Below are positions 25,560 through 38,400 of a stretch of DNA of 64,000 bases, piece after piece. Location: NCBI RefSeq assembly GCF_910592395.1, contig NC_088317.1:6326001-6390000 (forward strand). The letters run 5' to 3'. Made by a program: the position numbers and the translations under genes. Positions within the stretch are counted from its first letter, which is position 1. Each line of letters starts with the position of its first letter. Under the pieces are notes generated by a model. It did no database searches. It was not told the origin of the DNA and worked only from the letters and a program-made list of their open reading frames with translations. This DNA is from Lineus longissimus (Eukaryota; Nemertea; Pilidiophora; Heteronemertea; Lineidae).

Positions 25560-26000
25560 TTCTGCCCACACAGTTCATCCTGCAGGTTAGCACATTTAGC
25601 CATATTTCTTGTCTGTTGCTTTGTGCACAGGGCAGTCCTGCAGCGTGTGGGTCGTCGTCATCGGTCCCGTATTGCAAAAACATTGGTCGGTGTCTCCTGT
25701 ATCAGTAAAATAGATGGTAATGCATCATTTTATGCTCGCTTCTACATTAAGTCTGAAGATGGTGGGACTTGTTCTGCCATTGTTAGCTGATGAGCACTTC
25801 TATTGGTCATGGTCCGGGTGGTCCTGCTTCCATGCCTTCGTGTATGCTGCTTTGATGTTGCATTTGGTCTCCTCATAGGATAGGGTAGTATTGTCTTCTT
25901 CCATTTTACCTCCTTCCTTTGCGAGTGAGTCAGCCTTTTCATTTCCTTTCATATCATTGCAGTGTGTTGGTATCCGCTGCAATATAACTCGCCTGGTGGT
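25560..26000 (-). pseudogene. 5'-truncated non-LTR retrotransposon: RNase H and C-terminal Cys/His region
   Basis: The minus frame ending near 25800 reads VILQRIPTHC...KGNEKADSLAKEGGK, the IPxHC and GNExAD motifs of a LINE-encoded RNase H. Downstream, broken frames give IFRL, then TDQCFCN, then TTTHTLQDCP, the Cys-rich C-terminus usual in jockey/I-like LINEs. At least two stops or frameshifts interrupt it. There is no reverse transcriptase upstream, so this is a dead fragment. Confidence 0.8.
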
Positions 26001-26159
26001 TTTGCTCAGGGAGACTACTACGTCGACATGAGCAGTGAAAACTACACCGATTCTCGGAAGGAAGCTTGCCCTATGGATTTCCAACATGAAAAATTAGCTC
26101 ATAACAGATCAAACGTTGTTCAGTGTCCGTGTTCGTTGTTTCTGAATAACACGATATAC

Positions 26160-26555
26160 TATAAAATAATGCGGCTCTGTCCCGTTGGTTCTTCGACGCG
26201 ATCAAGCGTCAAAGTATGTAAACCGCGCGGCTGCTCCACCTGTCATAATCCTGCCTCCACCCTTAAAATCAGAATTAGGCCCGCATTTGAAATGGAAAAC
26301 TTAATGCACTTCTCAAACGAGCGACCTAAATTTCTGTGACCGTGACCAACGACGGATTAAACACGACTGCCAGTATGAAAATAGCATTGGAATATTGCTC
26401 GATTGCAGTGCGCATCGCAGGTTGCAGCGACCTGCGTGTCAATATGTAACCAATACAGCGATCATTTTATCTCCTAAAACTAGCTACGATTTGCTCTGCG
26501 CTGAAGCGACCATTTGGGCATAACTTTGTGGCTTTATACAATTCTGTGTATTGTC
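26160..26555. repeat. duplicated TATAAA-led block, copy 2
   Basis: Begins TATAAAATAATGCGGCTCTG and parallels 23938-24285 (TTCTTCGACGCG, AATGGAAAAC, AAACGAGCGACC, AAGCGACCATTTGGGC, GGCTTTATAC). It contains a chance + ORF (25962-26339) that I do not consider real. Confidence 0.65.
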
Positions 26556-27409
26556 AAGGCAAAACCATCGTTATTCAACACTTGAGAAAATACTGCGAAA
26601 AAACAGGTTGCCGTTTATTTGTCAATCCCCGATAGCCTGTTTGCTGTGTCCTGACATGCAGTCCGGCACATATCTTCATTGAAGGTTATTTGAATGCTCT
26701 CCTTCAATCAAGCCCCATAAGAGGAGGCTTCGCTATAATGTGAATATTAGAATCTTTGACAAGAATCTTTGCACGATGTTTGTTTTAAAGCAGGATGAAA
26801 AATGACATGCGTTTATAATCACCATGAACCCCAAAAATGGGAGAACATGGTAAAAGTCTCACAAAATTGCCCTCGGTAGGAAAAAAAATCGTAAAACAGC
26901 GAACCTATCTAATTATACCGCGAGGAATACACGGTAAAATTGCGAAATCGTTGAAGTCATTGTTTTCGTTGATGGTTAAATGAAGTAATTTAAGCAGCCA
27001 CTTTTTAACAGTGAGAACCCTCGAATTACACAAAGAGAAAAACCAAATTTCACATATCCATTTCATTGTTTTGTTTGGCCAAGAAGGCTTTCAAAATATC
27101 ATAGTCGACAAGTTTGACCGACAAAGCCAGTGACCTATAAACACATCCAGGCTTCTTCTTCTTTTTGAGGTCAATGGAATGCCTTTCAAAACGATAACCT
27201 GCTATAACTGTACATTTGCCAAAATAAATGCGCAGTTAGGATTATCAGCAAAGCAACAAGCTATTTGTCCGTTGAATGAATAACACCCATTCAGTCAAAC
27301 CAGCGCCTGGTGTGACCAGCAGGGAATCACTCAGATATATGCCGAGACCAACTACAGGTGCCAGATACCCACACCTGCACATGTTTTATTTGGAGGCAGA
27401 GTCCTAACA

Positions 27410-27590
27410 AAGCTTTCTAAAGCACTTTCAGTGCATTTAATTCGTTTCATTACCAGTAGGTGGCGCCACCTTCAATGCCCCCAAATCCTGCTCGGTGGCC
27501 AAAAATCAGGCCAAAAATGTCTCGAGCTCCCAAGTTGGCGCCCCATATACTAGGTGGAAAAATTTTCTGGCACGTAAGCTAACCACCATG
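27410..27590 (+). repeat. interspersed repeat carrying a CTCF-like motif, copy 2
   Basis: Aligns with 13640-13815 (see that entry). CCAGTAGGTGGCGCCA at 27453-27468 is the counterpart of the CTCF-like core. Confidence 0.55.
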
Positions 27591-27599
27591 TAGCAATTT

Positions 27600-29350
27600 A
27601 ATGTACATTTAAATTGTAGAAAAAAAAACGGGGTCAAATCGGCGCAAAGTGGTCTATTCGTCCATTGAATCAGGAATACCGTAATGGCCGGAGAGCGCTC
27701 GTTGTACCACGCTCTGTGTCACTACACGCCCCATCCGGATCACGAAATCATTGCGTCTAATGCATTTTGGTTGATAGGAGGCAAATCTCTGTAGCTCTAC
27801 CTCACTAAAGCTGTTCTGCGTAATAAACTAACGCGATTGGTAGACATTGCACGGCCAATTCAAAGAAACACACCATTTTCAAACGAACTACGCAGGGGAT
27901 GGACACTTTTGGCTGATTTTGAAACTGTAGAGTGAGACCTCAGTGACCCTGTTGCGTGGGAAAATAGAAATGGCGTCGCAAAATTCTGCCCGTTTGGGGG
28001 ATCTCGGATGATAGGGCAAGTGCAGCCAGCGGGAGTAATCGTTATCAAAACAAATATGCCCGATTTTTTTTGTGCAAAAATGTCAATTTAATAGCTCTAA
28101 TAGTTGATTAGATCAAAGTCGTTCAATTGAAAGACTTTGATTAGACAACGTCTTTTCTTCTGCTCTCTGCGCTTTAAGATCATAAGATCATTCATGCGTG
28201 AGCCTACACCGCGAGCAAAAAGGCCGCTGTCCGAGGATGAAAAAAGACGTCATCTCCTACGCAATTTTACGATCCTTAACAGCAAACAGTTTCGGACATG
28301 TCGGAGTCATGGTTTTAATGTTGATGGTCATTGATTTGTTAACAAACTAATTGTGATTGTCTGCACCTGTCGTGTTATCTTTTACCGGAATGTTATAAAG
28401 TTTATATGAAAATATTCATCGTCTTCTTTTTAATTTGGTGACTTCATCAATTAAACATTACTCGGTATCATTACTGAACGAGTCACTCTCCTTGAAAAAG
28501 CCTTCCAAAACTGTCTTGCTTTTAGGAAATGTCTAAATACATGTATTGATATGGGTTCATCGATTATGTGGATGGGAAAACCATATTGCATAGTACACCG
28601 ACTTGATTGGCTGATTCAGCCCGCGCCTGGATGACCCAGCAGTGATCCGTTCTACAACCTGGCCATATCTATAGGCCTGGAGCGAGATAAAAAAAATTTA
28701 GTTATTTATTCTTTTATAAGAAATGTTAGAAACTTTATGGTGGATATTATGAAACCCCGCGAACAATGGCAAAGACTTCGTCTTGGGTGATACCTTGTAA
28801 GGTTCAAACAAATTACTTGTTGTACTGTCGTAATGTTTTTTTACCGCTCTATGACCATAATAAAACCACAGTTAAGTTACTGGTATCTAAATTTGGATTT
28901 GATGCAAGTATGAATAGTTATATATCACGAGATGATATACTATGGGGTTCTATCGAAACGGTTAAGGTTGGATAGGCGAGTTGATTCAAAATGCCAAAGT
29001 ATGCTGCATAAATTGATTTCTTTGCAATTAAAATCATTGTTCTATGTCGGAAGATGTCAAGTTACCCCCAGAAGTGAACCAAGATAAAGGCTATATCAAG
29101 AAATCAATGTTGAATTGTTTATAAAGTAGTTGACCAGTGATTATGGTATTCGTAAATCTCTTTGTCTCCAAATGTTAAATGTCATACTGAATCACAGCCA
29201 ACTTGCAAAACAGGTCCAGTAAGACTGACCCAAGGCGATAGAGGAATTTAAACCGATATTAAACAAAGGTAAAAAGTTAACAGAGAGATAAGAAATATGC
29301 ATTTATACATTTACGAGGTACATGTAATATGGCTCACAGATGATAAGATT
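27600..29350. other. intergenic, no gene supported
   Basis: AT-rich DNA with several 60-70 codon open frames (for example 28137-28334 and 28766-28975 on +). They lack splice context, family motifs or duplication partners, and I do not support any of them as genes. Confidence 0.4.
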
Positions 29351-29359
29351 TAAAATAAT

Positions 29360-29900
29360 GGTCTTTGGACTAGTCCTCACACATTGCACATTTGCATACT
29401 TTGCCATTCCAGTTATTTATCATTTTCTTAGAATACTTAAAATTTCCGCTAATTTGAATGCATATAGGTAAGTCATTCCATAGCCGAGATCCAAAATAGC
29501 CGAAGCTCTTTTTCCAGAGGAGATGCCATTATAATGGGGTGTAGTTACATTTTCCTTACGGAGATTGTGGCATGTTTCTTTTATGGGTGAAATTGAATCT
29601 AGCAGATATGATGGGCACTGTTTTGATACAATTTTGAAAACCTCGTGGGCTATCAGCCTCTGCCTTTCAAGTTGTAGGAAGACTGACTTGTCTATTTTCA
29701 GTAGATCTATATAGTTACTATTATAATCCTGGTGGACACGCTTGAATCCCCTATAGTTTAACTTCTCAAGTTTCTGGTTGTTTTTTTCACTGCAGAAGGG
29801 CAGTGGGCAGAAGTTTGATGAGATAAAAGATTGGTAAATAACTTTGCGGCAATTAAATGGCAGATGCTTGCCAATACGCCTTAGGATGTTAATCTGTCAG
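29360..29900 (-). pseudogene. 5'-truncated LINE (reverse-transcriptase thumb / C-terminus)
   Basis: The minus strand encodes ILRRIGKHLPFNCRKVIYQS, KLEKLNYRGFKRVHQDYNSN, LQLERQRLIAHEVFKIVSK and LRKENVTTPHYN. After one frameshift near 29520 it gives SFGYFGSRLWNDLP, and it ends with WNGKVCKCAMCE. This is the characteristic C-terminal region of a non-LTR retrotransposon polymerase, with its Cys-rich tail. The catalytic domain is missing (5' truncation near 29900), so it is inactive. Confidence 0.85.
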
Positions 29901-30429
29901 GATATTTTGAAAGGCCTACTTTAAAGTCGATTGAGACTGCTTTTTTAGAACCGGTGCCAATTGGTACTCAAACTTGGCCTCTCAAATCTGCTTCACCTAA
30001 AATTCAGGTTATACCCAAACTAAGCCAAAGAAGGGGAAAATAGCCATTTTGTCTATATGGAGGTCACTGAAGACTTCTTTTTGACATATGCTTGTCAAAT
30101 TACCTAAACTTTAGCTTAAAGCGGCATATGACCAAATACGGTCATACTTGGCCAAAGAGGATTGAAATGGCAATTTGTCTTGATCGAATGGTGCAAATAA
30201 GACTGCTTTTTGAATCAGGACCTTTTTTACATAAAGCAAGCACTATGAACAGCAACTATCGTTTTTCTGTCAGAAAACTCTCGGAATCTGCATCGATCTC
30301 GAAAATCACTCGAAATGCTTCACGGTCATTAACCGTCTCTCGGAAATCTCACGGAATTCGACCCGGCCTTGGCGAGCCATGCTGGGCAAGAACTCGGAAA
30401 GTTTCGAAGAAATTCGAAACGGTTAATTC

Positions 30430-31576
30430 TATGGCGAGAATTTTCCGCAAAAACCTAAGGTGGTTGTTTTAACTGTAAAATGCTTGTTTTCCGGCATCAT
30501 AAAGCGCGCATTGTGTATTACGTACGCCGGTGTACACCACGTCCTGTGATTATCTTCAGAATTCAGTGCTCCTATAACTGCGTTTGATAGAACGACCATA
30601 GATATAGACCAAGGGATTGATCAGTTCTTATAAATACCTGGACAATCGGTTCCCATATTCACCCGGTAACAAATAGTATAAACTGCCTCTATATGGTTCA
30701 TTTGAAATCGAATAACAGGGCAAGACTTTTAAAATCGAGGACTGAATTTACTTTCACAGCGACAACATAGGGTACCTGTCCCTTCACACCAATGGTAGGT
30801 GTCCAATCTATTAAATTATGCAACACAGCGACACCAAGCGGTGAGGAGTGGAATCGCGTAAGGCACACGGAACGTTAAACGCAGTTGTAGAAGAAATACC
30901 GAAGATAATCACAGGACGTGGTGTACAGCGGGACACCCTAAACTAAGAGCCAAGAGCCAAGAGCCAAGAGCCAAGAGCCAAGAGCCAAGAGCAAATACTG
31001 CTTCCAGGAAAGCCACGAGCAAAGGGGAAAATATAGGCAAATGAATATAACCTACATGTTATTATTATCTTTGGGAGCCCAAGGCCCACAGGTGCTAATG
31101 AATAGAGTTTTTTGTAACCGTTATGACGTTATAAGACATCGCCGCTTGAATAGGGGTTGTCTGCAGCCTGGATTTTTTATCGCACTATCGTTCGCCGTCT
31201 GTACAATACGGTGTACATTGTGCCTGCACTTCATATATTCTGTACAGTCACACGTGTTTGTCATTCGGGCTGATTTCATTTCCCGCGAAATCTCAAAGAT
31301 CACATGACCTCTTATCGTGTATTGGATATAACATTGACCAGTAGGACTGTGTAGATGGTGTTGTGATAGACAAGTACGTACGCCTATCTGTCCTGTAAAA
31401 AAAAGGTGATCGTTGCTCGTGGCTCTTGGCTCTTGGCTCTTAGTTTAGGGTATCCCGTGTACAACGGCGTACATAATACACAATGCGCGCTTTATGATGG
31501 CATTTATCATCACTAATACGCCGAGTTAGACACCGAAAAACACCACCTTAGGTTTTTGCGAAAAATACTCGCCATA
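30430..31576. mobile_element. 1.15-kb element with long inverted ends and nested internal hairpin
   Basis: The left end TATGGCGAGAATTTTCCGCA continues through AAAACCTAAGGTGGT and CATCATAAAGCGCGCATTGT. It is mirrored by the right end (ACAATGCGCGCTTTATGATG, ACCACCTTAGGTTTTTGCG, CTCGCCATA). A second inverted pair sits inside: 30524-30592 and 30865-30930 (GTACACCACGTCCTGTGATT...). An AAGAGCC tandem array is also inverted between 30942 and 31445. No transposase is visible, so this is a non-autonomous foldback element. Confidence 0.8.
30942..30995. repeat. AAGAGCC 7-mer tandem array
   Basis: About seven head-to-tail copies of AAGAGCC, preceded by CCCTAAACT. The reverse complement (GGCTCTT, about three copies, followed by AGTTTAGGG) lies at 31419-31448, so array and flank form part of the larger inverted repeat. 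It is too short and regular, with no spacers, to be a CRISPR. Confidence 0.9.
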
Positions 31577-32338
31577 CACATGCACCATACGCGTGTTGTA
31601 TTTTTTAGGTCAAGTTTGATTACATTGGAATGGGTTGATGTATTGTATGTGAAGTATAAAGATTTCGAGGTAATGATTCGATGAAACGTCGTCAACCCAG
31701 ATAGCAGGTGGCCTACAAACAACTGACATAGTAACATCGCAGACACAACCAATCGTAAACATTTCAACTAGTGATCGGGGAGAGTGTGGGCGACAGCGGT
31801 TTTCCTTCCGCGTTGATATGGTGTGGTTTCAAGACCAGCTCTTCGTTTGTGTTGATGAGGGGTAGTTTATTTCACACATTTTGGACATTTCGGTTGGAAA
31901 GTACGTTTTGTCACTAATCGTGACTTGCTTGCTATTGCATCCCCTGCTTCTCAGTCAAAATCCCAAGGAGAAGTAGAATAACTGAATGGAAGACGACAGT
32001 TTTTAGTCATAATTGGAAATTCTGAAATCGAATCCATTAACCAAGACTGTGGATATGATAACATTGTGAAGGATAGGGGCTGAAGAGTAATCGCTTTCTG
32101 AAACCGAATTCAAAAAGCAAATCTCAAATAACCCACTTTTTCAAAGGCCAGAAATCTGTTGAGAGGTATCAGATCACTAAGCTAGGGAATGACGTAACAA
32201 CTAGGCCTGTTGTTATCCAGGATATAGTGCCTTTCGCTTCGCAATATATATTTGTTTTGACTAATACTGTACCATAATATTGTCATATTCCTTTCCTTTA
32301 AGTCCTCAGAAAGGGTCAGAGAGTCTTAGTCTGGAGAG

Positions 32339-32467
32339 TTACCAAAATAGATTCGTGAAAAGGATTTTTTGCTGTTGACCATTGGACTTCGACATTTGAA
32401 AGTTATTTTTCATCAACACTTTTGGATATCTTGCCTGAGTTGTGTTACTTGATACAAATATCACACC
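32339..32467 (+). promoter_or_regulatory. conserved 5' leader of TNF-A
   Basis: Matches the region before TNF-B (44399-44530). Shared words: TTTTTTGCTGTTGA, GGACTTCG, CATTTGA, and CAACACTTTTGGATATCTTG followed by GAGTT. Conservation up to the ATG suggests a 5' UTR and/or core promoter carried along in the duplication. No TATA box stands out. Confidence 0.6.
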
Positions 32468-35400
32468 ATGGATACGGAAATGAATGATAATTTGGCGGAT
32501 ATGCCTGTCCGGAGTAATCAAAGGAATGACCTGCCAAAAGTACACCAGCGGCAGCGAAAGGACTCAGTGATTAGCTTCTCACCGAGCACCAACTCCCAAA
32601 CACCCATCCTAAAACCAAGGAGCATCTCTCAGAGTTCTTACGGAGGGAGTTCCATTGACAGTGGCAGTAGCTCTGCCTCCACGGAAGACAAAGTGCAAAT
32701 TACGAAGTTGAAATTTTACATCAAAGTTGGATTTGGGATTCTCATTCCTTTTGTGATCATCTTATTTATTGCTGTCATATATCTCGTCATAGCCGTCCAC
32801 ACTTATAACGATATTCGCTACCCAGACGGGAAATTGTCTAGCTTTGGCAAACAGACTGATCGTGACGAGAAGGAGCCTCTTTGCATCGAATGTGCGAAGC
32901 TGCAATTTACGCTTGCTCCCGAGAACATCATCCTTGATAAGCTGGTGAGAAAAATGGAAGGGGGCAAGCAAATCTGCTGCGCAGGGACTGCCGAGCAGAC
33001 AGACCTCTTTTTGAAGAGAGTAAGTTATTGTCTAAATATTTTGCGTCCGTTATATCCGTATTATGCTGAGACCTGAACCCAGCTAGTGCTTCTGCAAATT
33101 GAAGCCTTGTTTTGAAACTTCCAATTTGAATTTATTAATCACAACCAGCTTTTTTCATACCAAATCCATAACCCCTACATCCGAGTGTTATTTGTTTACG
33201 TACGTTGTAACATCTTTTTGTAATGGCTTTCACCTCATTGGCCATAGTTTTCTTCCATATAGTTGCAGAACTTGTTTGTTTTAAAAACCACCGACCCATT
33301 TGCAAACCAAAGGAAATATATCTGCAATATTGTCCCAATGATTTTCATTCTCTTCAGTATGTCCAAGTGAAGTTTATTGTCTGATATGGATTTATTCTTT
33401 TTGCTATGATTTCCTGATGATAGGAGAATGAGAGATACCGCATGCATGTCATGTTCTTATTGTTTTGTAATTGTCACTATAGGCCTTTGTTCCTCATGAT
33501 ATATATTCAAGGGTGGACTCATGCTCGATCGATGTTTTGATCAATCTGAAGGACTTTATCCCGGTCAGCGTATATCTGTTTGACCAGTGCATATATGTTT
33601 GTTATTTTTACTTGACGCGACCTGAATTCAAACTTGTCTCCCAGTGCTGTACGTGAACTTCGCGTAGCCTCGATCAGGCCTGCAACTAGTAGGCTCTGGC
33701 TAAGGGGTGTAACAAGTAAAACAAAACGAGCCCTCAGTGACAAAACCAATGCGATCTTGCTATGGGAGCACTCGGAAATAAATATGTTACCAAATCAATT
33801 GCAGGCCTAATTGGCAGGAAGTAGGTTGTTCCTCCAACCAATGATTCGTGATTTGTAGGCCAAACAGCAAAAAAGAAAGCCAATGATGCGCAATTAATAG
33901 CATTATTGAACAATATCATTTATCTGATAATTGCACAGGCTTTTTATTACCTCTATATTCAGCGATGGCGATGAGCAAATTAGTATTGCAGTGTTATGCA
34001 CATTTTCATGCACCAATCAAATTGTTTATCGAAGGTCGAAGACACGGTTGCTTGTCAGCACTACAACTAAAAAGTAACTTGGAATTGCTGGTTAACCTAT
34101 TTTCGTCACCAGCACTAAATAATACTGGGTTTTCTATAGACTTTTTCGCGTGCACATAATGAAACCATTTTCGATGTTCCTCGATCATTTAAGGCTTTTC
34201 ATAGAGCTGGTTTTACCTTTTACGGTTTGCACAATGACCCCAAAAGGCTTTCTCGAACATTGCGTAATGTCTGTCAGGGTTTGTCGCCCACAACTTTCAG
34301 AAAATTTGAAAAACCCAACGAACTTGAGTGCTTTCACTTTTATACAATAAAAATCAACGACCTTATTTTTTTAAAGGGATATCATTCCTCGATTCATGAC
34401 TAACTTTCTCTTTTCAGTACATCGATGTAAAGTTGAAAGAAGAAAGAGCAAGTGGTAGGTTGGATATTTACAAAAGATTGAATAAGGCCATTCTTGTAAT
34501 CGTTTCGCCGATTCGACCTTTTGTGCTGAAACCTAGCAAATCTAGGCCGCGATCTTCTTTTCAATTTTTGTGTTGAAAAGTGTCATCTAAATCGACTTGA
34601 CTTGAGATATCAATGACTTCAAAAGCGTCACGAAATAACCAAAGTCTCAGTCGATCACATTTTGACTCTTCTTCGCTTTGCACGTGGATAAGTTTTTTGG
34701 CGATCATAGTATTCTCCTTCCAGCCTGGATGAGCACTTTTGTGAGTCACAATAACTAGGCATTTGAATAAAGGCCATCCTAATCCTTAGGGTTGAGCGCA
34801 TCTTGAAAACCTCACAACGTTGATCCAATACAAGGTAAAATGTTGGAAAACCCAGCTAGCTGAGGTCTAAGTATCATTGCCAGTCAAGGGGTGTCACGGT
34901 GTCAGTGTGTCAGATATCTCAGTTGATTGTTCTCACAGGCTAAAAATAGATGCAGTGTCATTTAGCACAGCCAATAAACATCAAAACTCATCCAAAAATG
35001 AGATGTTATCTTTAACCAGGAAGATCGATGATAATTGCGACAATCAATAAAAGAAGTGCTATTATCGCCAGTCAAGAGGTGTCATGGTGTCATTGTGTCA
35101 GAAGTTCTCACAGGCTAAACATAGATGCGGTGTCATTTAGCATTGCCAATAAACATCAAAACCTATCCGAAAATATAAAGTTATTTATTTGGAGTTCTTG
35201 TCAGTTCTTTTTTAAAAAGAAAGTTTCGTGCTCGTTAACTCCAACTGAATTGAATAGATTTCACAAAGTGCCCCTAGCTGTATCCTCCATTTTAAGAGTT
35301 TTACAGTTTGTCTAATTTTGGTGTAAGATACTTACTCAAAATATACCTGCAATGTTCTATGTTTGTTCTAAAGTAATGCCTGATGAAAAAAATGGGTGTC

Positions 35401-38400
35401 TTCTTTCCCTAGCCATAGAAGAAGTAGCCCAATTTGTGATAGGTCTATATTCTAAAGTCTGCGAAGTGAACTAAATCATACCGCCAGGCCAGGCCAGCCT
35501 TGTTCAAAACTTTACAATTGTTCTCTTGCCGACTGTGTGATCAAGGGGTTCGAGCGAAATTTCGTCAGATTTGAAATAAGTTTATTTCCTTTATTTCAAA
35601 GAAGGCCTTGACAGATGAAAGCAATTACATTCACAATAACTGTTCAGTTGTAGTCTGACAGAGTGGTTTTCAGTTTATCACGAGACGTCTTCGTCATGTG
35701 GGCAATCCGATGATGAAGTGTACCGGTTGATTTTTGTTGGGAAATACCGCAGTTTTGGAAATACTGATTAATTTTGAACATTAAATAATCAACCAAATAT
35801 CATGCTTAATGAAATAAAGTAGTGATGGACGAGCATAGTGGTCCTTAGTTGATGACGCCAGAAAAAAACCGATGTATTGAAAATAGAAACATCCAATTGA
35901 CAATATTTGGAGGAGTACGCGATTAGAAAAAAAACAAATGCACTCTCGCTAAGCTCACCCCAAATTAGGCTCTGGGCATGTAATGTAGATCAGCCGTTCT
36001 TTCTTCTCAAAACCTTGTTTTCTCGTCTCGTTGCAGGTGGGCTGTGTATGGGCACCTCCGCAGGTCTCTCAGGGCGAGATTTCAGGAGCAGCCGCAGCGC
36101 CACCAACCCCAAGGATGGAGTCAGATGTACTAACTCGCAGAATCCTTCCGTTCATTTGATCGGTACTGATGAGATGGGGGATGCAGATTTGAATAACGGT
36201 AAGTATCATGCTCAGAAATCTAACGCTCGACATTGACGTCTCCCCTTTGCGAAATTTTTCAAGTTGTGAAAAACAGAAAAATATTGAAAAGATAGATAGG
36301 TCTAAAAAACAAAACTGCATCTACTGGCTCGGGATCTCTCGGCCAGTCGGAATTGTTTTCCTATCCCTTTTAGAGTTCTTCTGTCTAAACAAAAAAAAAG
36401 TGTGTTGAACCGTTATTTCAGAAAGTGATAGAAAAATAATCAGCCACACGATATCTGTGAACCAAAATGTTGTTAAAAATGATCGTTTTAACATCCAGAA
36501 ATTGTAACTTTACTCAGCAGCTGAGCAATTTGTTGGCCTACCTTTGTCCGTTCGGTGATCAAAGTCTCACACCTTTGCACCTTTGCACGTGATGAACCCT
36601 TTGGCATCCACAGTGCGTAGCAAGAAACTATCCAGACATAGATGTATAATCTTTTCCCTGAATAGCCGCAAGCCAATTATTGATATTTCCTGTATTGACC
36701 CAGGAGATCACCGCAGGGTTTCTTCATTCATTCTAGACCTATAGTACTCTACGACCCAAGTCAAATAGTCTGATGCAGGTTTTTCCCTTCATCACATATT
36801 TTACACATTTAATAGCCATTTCCTTCCACTATGCTTTCATGACATAGTAAGGTCTCACTTTGAAAGAGACAGGATGCCGTCCGGAAATCAAGGTTCCAAT
36901 CAAATATTCTACTGGCCCACGCCGAAGAACTGTGTAAACATAGTAGAATGAAAAATAGTGTTTTTACATGAGATAACATTAAATTTGGAATCGTATCAAA
37001 CGATACGAGTTTGAGTTAACATGTTTATGCCGCTGTGCTCTCCGGTCCCTGGGCAATGCGAGATCGTTTGGTCAACAGCTTTTGTCAAATACACATAATT
37101 ATTGTCATGATTGTAGATCTACTTTTGAAAATGTAACGAGACACCGTATAATGCGATATAAACCTTGTGTTAGGACCTAAACAATTTTTTACGCGGGCAT
37201 GTCAACTTTTAATGCCATCACAGTCATGACAGTTGGCACGTGTGCAAGGCCTTTCAAGCTATAGCTTTAGAAGTCGTTCAATGTCTTCTTAGTCCTATAC
37301 AGCTTTACAATCTTCCAGCTGGAACGTAACATGTATAGGCCTTATCTCAGTTGTACTGAATATAAGAAGGTCGAATGAGTAAGTGTCCCGGGCCTGACTT
37401 GATTTCATCATGACATAGTAAAGCAAACAACTTTTTGCAATAAACCTATAGGCCTATATGAAGTAGGTCTATGCACGTTCTGTAATCGGGCATAAAGACG
37501 GTTGTACTATGCGTTGACGATCTCTATGACGAAATAAACACTAATATAACGATTTCAATACATATGGATTTATGATGGGATTCGATCCACTAACTTGATA
37601 GTGGTTACAGGCTGATCGTACATGTCAAGATCGCCGATGGCTACAGAAGGCGCTTTAGAATTGCTTGGCGACTTGAGGTGAATAACAAAATTGTCTGGCA
37701 CTCTTGTTATATATACATAACATGTCCTACCTATCCAGGTGCTTTTAGGCAGTGTGCCAAGTCTGCGAAAGCGAAATTTGTTGGTAGAAGGAAAACATGA
37801 ATGTTTTTTTGGTAATATTGTGTGCTGGTTTAAAAAATAAATCTTCCTGCGTAAAGTTGCACATTACCTGAGAAACGGGGCCTTTAAAGGGCATAATAGT
37901 CGCACAGTAAGGGTTAAAATTTGATATCATCGAATGTCAATATGGTCTATTGGACTTCTAGTACTTTAACATTGCAACGTTTCTGGCTCACTTTAATTTG
38001 GACACAGGAATGGTCAGGGCATATCAATGCTCACCACCCCTATGAGCTTCATGGTCAGTAACATTATTAATGGTAGATACAAATTCATCCACCGGAACAA
38101 ATTTTTTCGCAACATTTTCATGACTTGGCCGATGGCCTATTTATTCCGTTTTGGGTAGATGTTTTACCATAACGTACAGTGGGTTTCCTATCCAAGTGAA
38201 CGCCACATCCTCTTCATTATCCCAGTGTTCGTCGAATTCTACAGCTCAATCAATTTCTAACATCACGTACGACAGGTTTGCTGCGCTAAACTGCGGCAAG
38301 AATCATCGACCAGGTCGTTCTCCGCTTGGCAGTCTTGATAGATCTGATACAGTGTGTGGTCGACACAACTGAAATGCCCCCTTGAATTCATGTTCTGCAA

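Noticed and set aside
25962-26339. 125-codon + strand ORF
   Set aside because: It overlaps the antisense dead LINE and a duplicated repeat block whose other copy does not keep the frame.
30942-30995. CRISPR-like array of AAGAGCC
   Set aside because: Uniform 7-mers without spacers in an animal genome; a simple tandem repeat.
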